Origin: an uncultured Alphaproteobacteria bacterium
Lineage (GTDB): Bacteria; Pseudomonadota; Alphaproteobacteria; HIMB59
Length of the DNA stretch: 64,000 bases
Assembly (NCBI GenBank): GCA_902538085.1
Contig: CACBDV010000002.1
Span: forward strand, 62,001-126,000
Direction: 5' to 3'
Positions 43,555 through 53,275 of this stretch are shown here, piece after piece. Positions within the stretch are counted from its first letter, which is position 1. Every line of letters starts with the position of its first letter. The notes beneath the pieces were generated by a model that had not been told where the DNA came from, made no database searches, and saw only the letters and a program-made list of their open reading frames with translations. The translations under genes and the position numbers were made by a program.

Positions 43555-44199
43555 ATGCAAAAATACATATCTGAATTTATAGGCACATTTATTTTACTAG
43601 TATCAATTGTTGGATCTGGCATAGCAGGACAGCAATATACGAATGATCAAATGGTAATTTTATTTAGTCATTCTGTTGTAATAGGTTTCACACTAATTTT
43701 TATAATTAGAATATTTGCAAATTTTTCTGGAGCTCATTTTAATCCTATTGTTTCAATTATATTTTTCTTACAAAAAGAATTGAGTTCTAGGGATTTATTT
43801 CTTTATATACTAATACAAATCATTGCAGCTATACTAGGCACACTTTTTGCTAATTATATTTTTGGATTAAATGTAATTGAGATTTCTTCAAATATAAGAA
43901 GTGGGGCAAATATATATATTTCCGAATTTTTTGCTGCAACTGGATTGTTATTGGTCATACTTTTATCGAGAGCAGATGGTAAAAATGTAGTTTCATTTAA
44001 TGTTGGTATTTATATTACAGCAGCTCTTATATTTACTTCATCTACAAGTTTTGCAAATCCGGCTGTAACAATTGCTAGAATGTTTACTGAGTCATTTACG
44101 GGTATCAATCCCTCCACTGTAATATTTTTTATTAGTTGTCAAGTTATTGGAATGTTTGCTGCCTACATTTTGTATAACCAGTTCTTTAAAAGCAAATAA
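43555..44199 (+). CDS. MIP-family aquaporin/glycerol channel-like protein
   Basis: This 214-residue channel has six helices and two half-helix motifs: an unusual NPI at 63-65 (HFNPIVS) and a canonical NPA at 168-170 (FANPAVTIAR). The arginine of the selectivity filter follows the second motif. The NPI replacement may widen or shift selectivity, as seen in some bacterial MIP proteins linked to small metabolites. Substrate not known. Confidence 0.85.
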   Translation: MQKYISEFIGTFILLVSIVGSGIAGQQYTNDQMVILFSHSVVIGFTLIFIIRIFANFSGAHFNPIVSIIFFLQKELSSRDLFLYILIQIIAAILGTLFANYIFGLNVIEISSNIRSGANIYISEFFAATGLLLVILLSRADGKNVVSFNVGIYITAALIFTSSTSFANPAVTIARMFTESFTGINPSTVIFFISCQVIGMFAAYILYNQFFKSK

Positions 44200-44230
44200 T
44201 TTCAAGGATTTTTGTAAATTATTAACAGAG

Positions 44231-44271
44231 ACAATTCGTATTGTTGACTTACTTACAGGTTAAATTTTAAT
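44231..44271 (+). promoter_or_regulatory. katG promoter with an overlapping inverted repeat
   Basis: TTGACT (44244-44249) and TTTAAT (44266-44271) with 16-bp spacing form a good sigma70-type promoter 32 nt upstream of katG. ACAAT-TCGT-ATTGT (44231-44244) abuts the -35 box and could be a regulator site; it does not match the OxyR consensus. Confidence 0.55.
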
Positions 44272-44293
44272 GATTTCAATATTAATTAAGTAG

Positions 44294-46456
<2,163 letters not shown>

Positions 46457-46459
46457 TTA

Positions 46460-47122
46460 ATGTTCAATTATGGTAATATCCAACTTAAAGTTTGTGGTAT
46501 TACAGATCAAAAATCTTTAGAAGTAATTCAAAAATACTCTGTAAGTAGGGTGGGCCTTGTAAGTGATTACTTATATGGCCCAAATACACTTAGTACTAAA
46601 GAAATTCAAGAACTGACTATTGCATCCTACAATTTAAAATTAAATCCAATTTTATTGATTGGAAATATACAGATACAAGAAGTAATTAGTATCGTAAATG
46701 ATGTAGCAATAAAAGAGGTTTGCATATCTAATCAATATAAAAATGAAGAAATTGAATTGCTGAATAATAAAACAGATGCAAAAATTTCAATTTCTATAAA
46801 TTATGAGAATTTTGACTATAATTTCTTTGAAGAGATTTTAAATAATATAAGTAGTTTTTATTATGATTTAAATATTTACAGAAAAGATACTATTGAAAAA
46901 AAATCTCTTGTGGAATGTGAAAAACAAATCAATCAATTAAAGATCTTTGCGAAACCTCTCTACCTTGGTGGGGGAATAAATATAGATAACATAAAAGAGG
47001 CAATTAAAACAATATCTCCTCATGGAATTGATATTTCAACAGGCTTAAAACAATCTAATAGTGTGGATGAGGAAAAGCTTAAAAAAATCCTTGATAATCT
47101 TGGGTTTGACGAGATTTCTTAA
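46460..47122 (+). CDS. Phosphoribosylanthranilate isomerase-like protein (divergent TrpF)
   Basis: This 220-residue protein keeps the two ends of the TrpF barrel: LKVCGITD (residues 9-16, with the catalytic Cys position) and YLGGGINIDNIKEAI...GIDISTGL near residues 168-195, the phosphate-binding loops. The middle is divergent; a possible catalytic Asp lies in YYDLNIY. No other trp gene is in the window. It begins 3 nt after katG. It may be a working but fast-evolving TrpF, or a barrel protein with another role. Confidence 0.6.
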   Translation: MFNYGNIQLKVCGITDQKSLEVIQKYSVSRVGLVSDYLYGPNTLSTKEIQELTIASYNLKLNPILLIGNIQIQEVISIVNDVAIKEVCISNQYKNEEIELLNNKTDAKISISINYENFDYNFFEEILNNISSFYYDLNIYRKDTIEKKSLVECEKQINQLKIFAKPLYLGGGINIDNIKEAIKTISPHGIDISTGLKQSNSVDEEKLKKILDNLGFDEIS

Positions 47123-47606
47123 TAATAAATCGTTCCTCTAAGTTATTTATGAGTCTTTTGTAAGTATATTGGGTTTTTAAATCAATAAAATTAGGATTGA
47201 GGTCTAATACTGGCTGTATAACAAAATCTCTTAAATGTGAGGAAGGATGAGGAATTGATATTAAATGATTTTTAACTTTCAAGTTTTCGAATTGAATAAG
47301 ATCTAAATCAATTCTTCTTGGCCCATTCTCTAGAAGTTTATTTTTTTTTATCAGCTTTTCTACAGCGTTCATTTTTATAAATAGCTCATTAAAAAATAAA
47401 TTAGTGAGAAATAAAAAGGCAGCATTATGAAAATATTTTTGGGCGGTTAAACCAAAAGGCTTGGTAAAATAAACTCTACTAACCTTTTTAACATGACCAA
47501 ATTTATTCATTAAATTTAATGCACTGTTAAAATTACTTCTCCAATTGCCTATATTTGATCCGATAGCAATATATGATTTATATCGATACGCTAACTTTTT
47601 TTGCAT
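47079..47606 (-). CDS. folK: 2-amino-4-hydroxy-6-hydroxymethyldihydropteridine diphosphokinase (HPPK)
   Basis: HPPK transfers diphosphate from ATP to hydroxymethyldihydropterin in folate synthesis. SYIAIGSNIGNW, VSRVYFTKPFG, NGPRRIDLDLIQF and ISIPHPSSHLRDFVIQPV are the signature segments. I chose the ATG at 47606 (175 residues), which still overlaps folB by 29 nt; a start at 47627 adds seven residues. The 3' end overlaps the convergent TrpF-like gene by 44 nt. It is the last gene of the folate operon. Confidence 0.92.
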   Translation of the reverse strand: MQKKLAYRYKSYIAIGSNIGNWRSNFNSALNLMNKFGHVKKVSRVYFTKPFGLTAQKYFHNAAFLFLTNLFFNELFIKMNAVEKLIKKNKLLENGPRRIDLDLIQFENLKVKNHLISIPHPSSHLRDFVIQPVLDLNPNFIDLKTQYTYKRLINNLEERFIIKKSRQTQDYQGFF

Positions 47607-47925
47607 TGTATTTTTTAGCAATCTCAATTTTATTTATTTCTAATTTTTCTATTTGAATTGGAAACTTATCATCTAGTTGTTTTTTAAGATCTGTAATTAA
47701 TTTTTCCAATGTTTTATATTGAGAGGCTGAAACAAATTTAATTATTTCATTTTTGATATCTGAATAACTTGTAACATTTTCAATATTGTCAAGATCTTGA
47801 TTATGATCAATGTCTAACTGGCATTTTATACTTATTAATATAGTTTGGGGTTTTAACCTTTCTTCTTCGAACACCCCAATAATTGTGTCGACTTTTAGCT
47901 CTTCTATTTCGATAAAAAATTTCAT
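47578..47925 (-). CDS. folB: Dihydroneopterin aldolase family protein
   Basis: This 115-residue FolB-type protein releases hydroxymethyldihydropterin from dihydroneopterin. EELKVDTIIGVFEEERLKPQTILI is the N-terminal signature. The usual catalytic Glu and Lys positions fit (E20-E21 region; Lys late in the chain). It overlaps folP by 4 nt and folK by 29 nt. Confidence 0.87.
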   Translation of the reverse strand: MKFFIEIEELKVDTIIGVFEEERLKPQTILISIKCQLDIDHNQDLDNIENVTSYSDIKNEIIKFVSASQYKTLEKLITDLKKQLDDKFPIQIEKLEINKIEIAKKYNAKKVSVSI

Positions 47926-48737
47926 TTATTTAATGCTTTCAAAACTTTTATCATTTGATTTGTCTCTTTGACATCATGAATTCTATATGTGTGAATATTT
48001 TGTTTGAGAGCATGCGCCACAGAAGCTAAAGATCCTCCAATCCTTTCATCAGCATTTGATGGATCAATATGATTTATCCAACTTTTTCGTGAGGATCCCA
48101 ATAATACTTGGATATTTGCACTACTGAATTTCTTCAAAGATTTCATTAATTGTAAATTTTGATTTAGTGTTTTGCCAAATCCTATACCAGGATCAAACCA
48201 TACCTTTTTGAGATTAATCTTCATTTTATTAAGTATTTTCAATCTTTTTTTAATAAAATAATCAAATTCTCTTACCATATTTACTCTGGAATTAAGTTTT
48301 TTTTGCATTTCCTTTGGTGTTCCTCTTTTGTGCATTAAGAAAAGTCCTGCGTTATATTTCTTTATAAGTTTAAATAGCTCTTCTGATCCTCCATTAATAT
48401 CATTAATGATATGGGCACCTTTTTTCAGTGCATACTCTTGGGACTCAATTTTATACGAGTCCACAGAGACAAGGTATTTCTTATAGTTTAAATATGGTAA
48501 GATTTTGGATAAACGATTTATTTCTTCAATATATGTAATTGGCTCGCTATTTGGTCTAGTGCTTTCAGCACCAATATCAATAATTTGTGCACCATCTTTA
48601 ACCATTGCATTTATATGTTTCAATGCAGTAGATCGTGAAAATGTTTTTCCCCCATCACTAAATGAGTCAGGTGTAAAATTACATATACCTACTAGTAAAG
48701 GCTTTTTCAAAGCAAAGGAATGTTGACTAAATTTCAT
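47922..48737 (-). CDS. folP: Dihydropteroate synthase
   Basis: This 271-residue TIM-barrel enzyme joins p-aminobenzoate to the pterin diphosphate and is the target of sulfonamides. GICNFTPDSFSDGGKTF, IIDIGAESTRPNSEPI, LVSVDSYK, HIINDINGG, LFLMHKRGTPKEMQ, FDPGIGFGKT and the last LLGSSRKSW are family motifs in the right order. It overlaps folB by 4 nt and the aminotransferase-IV gene by 11 nt. Confidence 0.96.
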   Translation of the reverse strand: MKFSQHSFALKKPLLVGICNFTPDSFSDGGKTFSRSTALKHINAMVKDGAQIIDIGAESTRPNSEPITYIEEINRLSKILPYLNYKKYLVSVDSYKIESQEYALKKGAHIINDINGGSEELFKLIKKYNAGLFLMHKRGTPKEMQKKLNSRVNMVREFDYFIKKRLKILNKMKINLKKVWFDPGIGFGKTLNQNLQLMKSLKKFSSANIQVLLGSSRKSWINHIDPSNADERIGGSLASVAHALKQNIHTYRIHDVKETNQMIKVLKALNK

Positions 48738-49506
48738 AATAATTCCTTTTTATCATAGTTTCATAATCTTTTTTTAATTTTTGAAAATATTTTGTAGACG
48801 CTCTCTTCCATAAAACACTTTGAATTTTTTTTATTGAGGTAATACCTCTACCAGAGCCAATCGATAATATCTCACTGTATTCTTTTAGATCCTCTAATAA
48901 AATTTTTCTTTTAATAAATTTCGATTTTGATATTTCTTCAATAAGCTTCAAAGTATTTCCATGATAATACCCTGTTTTGGGAATATAAATTTTATCTCTC
49001 TTTACAAAAACTAAATTTGTGACTGCTCCTTCTGTAATTTCATCGTCTCTTAGTAATATAATTTCATTTTCAGAGTAATTTATTTCACTCATGAATTTTA
49101 ATAATTTTTTGTAAAATAAGTTTTTATTTTTAAAGTCTCTTCTTTTGTATTTTTTTATAAATCCAATGACACTGTCTTTAGTTGTTGTTCTCTTTCTAAA
49201 CGAAATTGATAATGTTGTTCCATTAGTTGCTATTCTCAATAAGTGATTAAAATTTTTGATTTTCTTTAAATCCGCTCCTACTAAACTTCTGATAATGTTT
49301 AAATCTATTTTGGTAGCAAATTTATAATCCCGACATGTTGTGTTAAAAGTTCTCAAATATTTATTTAAACCTATTAACCTTGGTGTTTTTCCAATTACAG
49401 GTATGGATGTAAAAACACCTTTTTGACCCCACAGTGGCTTAAATTGTGAGGAGTAATATGAATTATTTTTTATATTGAATGATTTTTCGAATAAATTGTT
49501 TGCCAT
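48727..49506 (-). CDS. pabC: Aminodeoxychorismate lyase-like (class IV aminotransferase fold)
   Basis: This 259-residue PLP fold-type IV protein is placed between pabA and folP, as expected for the lyase that forms p-aminobenzoate. LLRDDEITEGAVTNLVFVKRDKIYIPKTGYYHGNTLKLI has the conserved Glu and Asn, and a Lys is available in YKFATKID. The ATG overlaps pabA by 44 nt, so its N-terminus is uncertain. A role as ADC lyase follows from both fold and neighbours. Confidence 0.82.
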   Translation of the reverse strand: MANNLFEKSFNIKNNSYYSSQFKPLWGQKGVFTSIPVIGKTPRLIGLNKYLRTFNTTCRDYKFATKIDLNIIRSLVGADLKKIKNFNHLLRIATNGTTLSISFRKRTTTKDSVIGFIKKYKRRDFKNKNLFYKKLLKFMSEINYSENEIILLRDDEITEGAVTNLVFVKRDKIYIPKTGYYHGNTLKLIEEISKSKFIKRKILLEDLKEYSEILSIGSGRGITSIKKIQSVLWKRASTKYFQKLKKDYETMIKRNYYEI

Positions 49507-50029
49507 TTGGAGTCAAAAACGAGTCTGGGTGAAATTGTAAACCACAAATATCATATTTATGACTTTCCAAACACATTGCAACATTAGTTTCTTCACATCT
49601 CATTGTAATATGCATTGAAGAGGAATTAAATGGCTCTTTTAGTTTTAAAGAATGGTATCTACCTACTTGATATAAAGCATTATTAGGAAATCTTAAACTT
49701 TTTGAATTCGTTCTAATATAAGTCTGATAACCATGAAATATTTTTTCTTGCTTAGAAATAGTTCCGCCCTCTCCATTAGCAATAAGTTGAAAACCAAGAC
49801 AAATACCAATTATTTTTTTCTTTGATTTATAATTATTATAAATATCAAGTGATACTGGGTAATCTGAGGGCTTCCCTGGTCCTGGAGAAAAAATAATGAT
49901 GTCAGATTTTTTTATAGATTTTTCTTTAATGTCATAAAAATTTTTTACTTCTAAATTACCAAATCCTGACAACAAATGTGCCAGGTTATAAGTAAAGGAG
50001 TCTTCGTGGTCAATTAAAAGTAAGTTCAT
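49463..50029 (-). CDS. pabA: Aminodeoxychorismate synthase, glutamine amidotransferase subunit
   Basis: This 188-residue class I glutaminase supplies ammonia to PabB. The nucleophile is C77 in GICLGFQLIAN and the His is H167 in GLQFHPDSFLT. The third residue of the triad is usually Glu (HPES); here it is D169. FSPGPGKPSDYP is the oxyanion region. The 4-nt overlap with pabB and position in a folate operon favour PabA over TrpG. Confidence 0.9.
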   Translation of the reverse strand: MNLLLIDHEDSFTYNLAHLLSGFGNLEVKNFYDIKEKSIKKSDIIIFSPGPGKPSDYPVSLDIYNNYKSKKKIIGICLGFQLIANGEGGTISKQEKIFHGYQTYIRTNSKSLRFPNNALYQVGRYHSLKLKEPFNSSSMHITMRCEETNVAMCLESHKYDICGLQFHPDSFLTPNGKQFIRKIIQYKK

Positions 50030-51237
50030 TTTAATAAATCCAATAACGATTTAGCTTTTAAGTAATTTTCATGGTATTCATTTTTTGCAGTACTATCTAA
50101 AATCACACCACTAGCAGCAAATACCTCATTATTTTTTTGAAAATTTAAAATAGATCTAATTATTATGTTAAAACTCATATCCTGTTTAGAGCGATAGTAA
50201 CCAAAAGAACCAGTATAAATTCTTCTTGGTTCTTTCTCCTCTTTATTGAGTAATTTTAAAGTATTAATTTTTGGACAACCTATAACTGAGCCACCGGGCA
50301 TCATCGCCTTAATCACTGCAGATAACCTTACATTATCAAGAAGTGTTCCTGAAATTTCAGAGACATTGTGGAAAATATATTGGTATTTTTGAACAAATTT
50401 TAAATTTTGAATTTTGACAGTGTTTGCCTTAGTTATACGACTTAAATCATTTCTTTCTAAGTCAACAATCATATTATGTTCTTTGTCCTCTTTTTGATTA
50501 TTTTCAAAAAACTTTCTAGCCTCTTTTGTTGATTTTACCTTATCTCTACTTACTGTTCCTGCTATTGGGGAGGTGATGATTTTTTTTCCTTTTACCTTAA
50601 AAAGGTTTTCAGGAGAGCAACTAATGATATTAAAATCATTTGTTCTAACACAAAAAGACTCTGGACTAAGATTTTTCTTCATCAAATTGAAAAATAAATT
50701 CACTACATCTAACTCTTTTTTGTTCGAATATTTCTGAGCAATTTTAATTTGATAGGTTTCACCAGCCCTTATATTTTTTTTAAATTTATTAAAGATTTTT
50801 TCATATACTTGGACGTTTGGACTTACAGATATTTTATTGCTATTTGAAGAAGTAGTTTTATTTAAAGCTTTAAGGTCTTTTAGTAATTTTGATTTAGATT
50901 TGGTTATAATTTTAACTTGTTTATCTAAAATTATTTTAGTTTGTGGTCGAAAAAAAACTCCCTCAGGAAAAGATGAATTATCTTTATTTACTTTTAAATT
51001 AATATTCTTACAAAGTAATTCATAACCGAAGAAGCCAATATAACAATCATAGGGTTTATTTGATTTAAATCGCTCTAATTTATTTAAAAACTTATCTAAA
51101 TTATCTATATTTAAATTAATTTTTTCAGCAAAATCCGTATATATTTCGAAATTATTTTTATCTGAGTTTCTATAAATTATTAATTCTTTATCAGAATTTA
51201 ATAAAACACTGAGTATTTCAAAATTATTCATAAGCAA
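50026..51237 (-). CDS. pabB: Aminodeoxychorismate synthase component I
   Basis: This 403-residue chorismate-binding enzyme converts chorismate to 4-amino-4-deoxychorismate with PabA. ETYQIKIAQ, TSPIAGTVSRDK, DLERNDLSRI, VSEISGTL and AVIKAMMPGGSVIGCPKI are conserved. PIAGT is the anthranilate/ADC-synthase loop, and PabB usually has a Lys there (PIKGT). This form has Ala as in anthranilate synthase TrpE, so assignment to PabB rests mainly on the operon. It is the first gene of the leftward folate operon. Confidence 0.82.
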   Translation of the reverse strand: MLMNNFEILSVLLNSDKELIIYRNSDKNNFEIYTDFAEKINLNIDNLDKFLNKLERFKSNKPYDCYIGFFGYELLCKNINLKVNKDNSSFPEGVFFRPQTKIILDKQVKIITKSKSKLLKDLKALNKTTSSNSNKISVSPNVQVYEKIFNKFKKNIRAGETYQIKIAQKYSNKKELDVVNLFFNLMKKNLSPESFCVRTNDFNIISCSPENLFKVKGKKIITSPIAGTVSRDKVKSTKEARKFFENNQKEDKEHNMIVDLERNDLSRITKANTVKIQNLKFVQKYQYIFHNVSEISGTLLDNVRLSAVIKAMMPGGSVIGCPKINTLKLLNKEEKEPRRIYTGSFGYYRSKQDMSFNIIIRSILNFQKNNEVFAASGVILDSTAKNEYHENYLKAKSLLDLLK

Positions 51238-51299
51238 ATTTTAGTTATAAAGATTATTTATTCAACTGAAGCGATTGCTACAATTTCACATTCATTTAT

Positions 51300-51329
51300 A
51301 AAAAATGCACCCTAACCAATGGGGTGCAT
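51300..51329 (-). terminator. Intrinsic terminator of the iron-binding ABC protein gene
   Basis: Read on the minus strand, ATGCACCC and GGGTGCAT form an 8-bp stem with a 9-nt loop, followed by a T-run. It lies 45 nt after the stop of the leftward binding-protein gene. Confidence 0.85.
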
Positions 51330-51373
51330 CGGGCCTATTTGAAGCGACCAACCTTTAAAATATAAAAAATCTA

Positions 51374-52375
51374 CTACTCGTCGTAATTTATTTTATTTAA
51401 AATATTAACAACAGCTTTTCGATTTTCAGCTATTTTTAATAAATCAATATTGTCAAACTCAGCACCTCCTGCTAATTCATTAACACCATCTGATAATGGT
51501 ACTTCGGGTGAAACAGGAAATTCATTATTGTCATTTGCGTATATGCCCTGGGCTTTTTGACTAACTAAGAAATCCAAAAGTTTTTCAGATTTTTCTCTAG
51601 AACTTTCTTTAAGTAAAGCTATACCAGAAATATTAACATGAGTTCCTCTATCCTTTTGGTTAGGAAAAACAATTGTTGCTTTCTCGAGCCATATCTTTTG
51701 TTCTTCATTATTGAGCATCTTGAAATAATAATAATGGTTGCCGATACTTAGATCACAAACCCCTGCATATATTGCTTTGACTTGGTCTCTGTCGTTACCC
51801 TGAGGTTTTCTAGCTAAATTTGCCTTTAAATTAATCAAATAATTCTCTAACCACTCCTCACCATGATGAGCCATCAAAGATGCAAACAATGAAACATTAT
51901 ATGGGTGAAAACCTGATCTTGTACATATTCTTTCTTTATATTTTTCAGATACTAAATCCTCATAAGTAATATCATTAAGACCTAAATCTTTATTTACGTA
52001 TATAATCCTTGCTCTTTGAGTTAGGCCTATCCAATTATCACTTTGAAGATGAGAGGGCACAGCAGAAGAATTATTAATTTTAATAGAGGCTCCTGCTTCA
52101 GCTACATCAATTAATCTTGATATATCTGATGCTAAGAATACGTCAGCTACAGGTTTATCTTTTTCTAAAATAATTTTTTGAACTAAGCCTTTTTTGGAAT
52201 ATATCCATTCAACATCAATACCAGTTTGACTCTCAAATTCACTTAAAAGAGGTTCAATTAACATTGGTTGTCTTTCTGAGTAAATTTTTAATACATCATC
52301 CGCATTTGCACCACTAAAACCAATAAAGAAATTAATTACTAAAATCTTTACTAAAAAAGAAATTAAATTTTTCAT
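51374..52375 (-). CDS. Ferric-iron ABC transporter substrate-binding protein (FbpA/FutA-like)
   Basis: This 333-residue periplasmic binding protein has a signal peptide (cleaved near GANA/DDV). YSERQPMLIEPLLSEFESQTGI starts the mature domain. The tyrosine cluster IGNHYYYFKML near residues 225-235 is the iron site of the FbpA family. No permease or ATPase is beside it. It lies between the folate operon and an Irr-like regulator, which fits iron-dependent control. Confidence 0.87.
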   Translation of the reverse strand: MKNLISFLVKILVINFFIGFSGANADDVLKIYSERQPMLIEPLLSEFESQTGIDVEWIYSKKGLVQKIILEKDKPVADVFLASDISRLIDVAEAGASIKINNSSAVPSHLQSDNWIGLTQRARIIYVNKDLGLNDITYEDLVSEKYKERICTRSGFHPYNVSLFASLMAHHGEEWLENYLINLKANLARKPQGNDRDQVKAIYAGVCDLSIGNHYYYFKMLNNEEQKIWLEKATIVFPNQKDRGTHVNISGIALLKESSREKSEKLLDFLVSQKAQGIYANDNNEFPVSPEVPLSDGVNELAGGAEFDNIDLLKIAENRKAVVNILNKINYDE

Positions 52376-52480
52376 ATCATATTACTAATCTCAAATTGAA
52401 AAAATCTAAATACAAAAAAAAATGAATGCTACAAATGAATAAAAAAAAACTATTTCTGAAATGAACTACAGATTAAAAAT

Positions 52481-52897
52481 TTACTTTTTTTTTAAATTTA
52501 TAACTAGTGAGTATTCTTCAAGAAGTGATAAGCAAGCTGGTATTGGAAGATCTTTGTGAAGCTCTTTGCAATCGTCATAATCATAGATTCGGTTTTCTTC
52601 TTGATTATAAACATGTATATGATCGGTAGTATTAGTGTCGTAAAATGATTGTTTATCAACAACGATTTGTTTTAAATATCCTTTATCAACAAGGGTATTT
52701 AGATTTTCATAAAGAGTAGTCAGAGAAAAATAACTTCTATTGTCTTTTAGAATTTCATTAATTTGATTAATAGAAAAATGTTTATGATTGCCATCAAAAA
52801 TTGACTTTAAAAGCACCACTCTCTGTTTGGTCTGTCTCCAGCCACAATTTTCTAAGACCACATCAATATCTTTTTTACAAGCGTTTGATAAGTTCAT
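52481..52897 (-). CDS. Fur-family regulator, Irr-like
   Basis: This 138-residue winged-helix regulator has a Fur DNA-binding region including RQTKQRVVLLKSIF, LTTLYENLNTLVDKGYLK, and the metal/heme region DTNTTDHIHVYNQEENRIYDY. The Cys-x2-Cys zinc pairs of Fur and Zur are absent, and DTNTTDHIH matches the Irr branch of alphaproteobacteria, which senses heme/iron and regulates iron genes. A role in controlling the adjacent iron-binding protein gene is inferred from context. Confidence 0.8.
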   Translation of the reverse strand: MNLSNACKKDIDVVLENCGWRQTKQRVVLLKSIFDGNHKHFSINQINEILKDNRSYFSLTTLYENLNTLVDKGYLKQIVVDKQSFYDTNTTDHIHVYNQEENRIYDYDDCKELHKDLPIPACLSLLEEYSLVINLKKK

Positions 52898-53275
52898 CAG
52901 ATTTAAACTATGTTAAATTTCATTATTTATCAATACTTTCAGGATAAAAATTAAAGACAAAATAGCACTATTAGATTGAAATGGGTTTTAAATAACTTTG
53001 TTTAGTTAGCTGTATCAAGGCTTACTCATGTTAGTGACATTCACTTTATTTTTTTTTTGAGAGTTCAATTGATACATAACATTTACTCTATCAATAAATG
53101 ATATTGGATAATATTTTTCCTCGACGATTCTTTTAATTTTAAAATTACAAACTTTATTTTTAATTTTTCTCATAGGCATATAAAATGCCTATAAGAAAGA
53201 TATGTAAATTAGTTTTTTTTTAACCTTTAAGTTTCTTTAATTATAAAAATTTTTTGAAACTTATTTCAAATTTTA
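52898..53275. other. 378-nt gap between irr-like and znuA genes
   Basis: No long gene lies here. It holds a 54-codon leftward ORF (53015-53179, listed separately with low confidence), an 8-bp inverted repeat at 53172-53192 (ATAGGCAT-ATAAA-ATGCCTAT) and long A/T-runs. I see no tRNA or known RNA fold. Confidence 0.6.
53015..53179 (-). CDS. Possible 54-residue basic small protein (weak)
   Basis: This leftward ORF begins MPMRKIKNKVCNFKIKRI and continues with YYPISFIDRVNVMYQLNS. The composition looks protein-like, but there is no Shine-Dalgarno, and the start lies inside an inverted repeat. An ATG at 53173 would be an alternative start. It may be chance in AT-rich DNA. Confidence 0.25.
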   Translation of the reverse strand: MPMRKIKNKVCNFKIKRIVEEKYYPISFIDRVNVMYQLNSQKKNKVNVTNMSKP

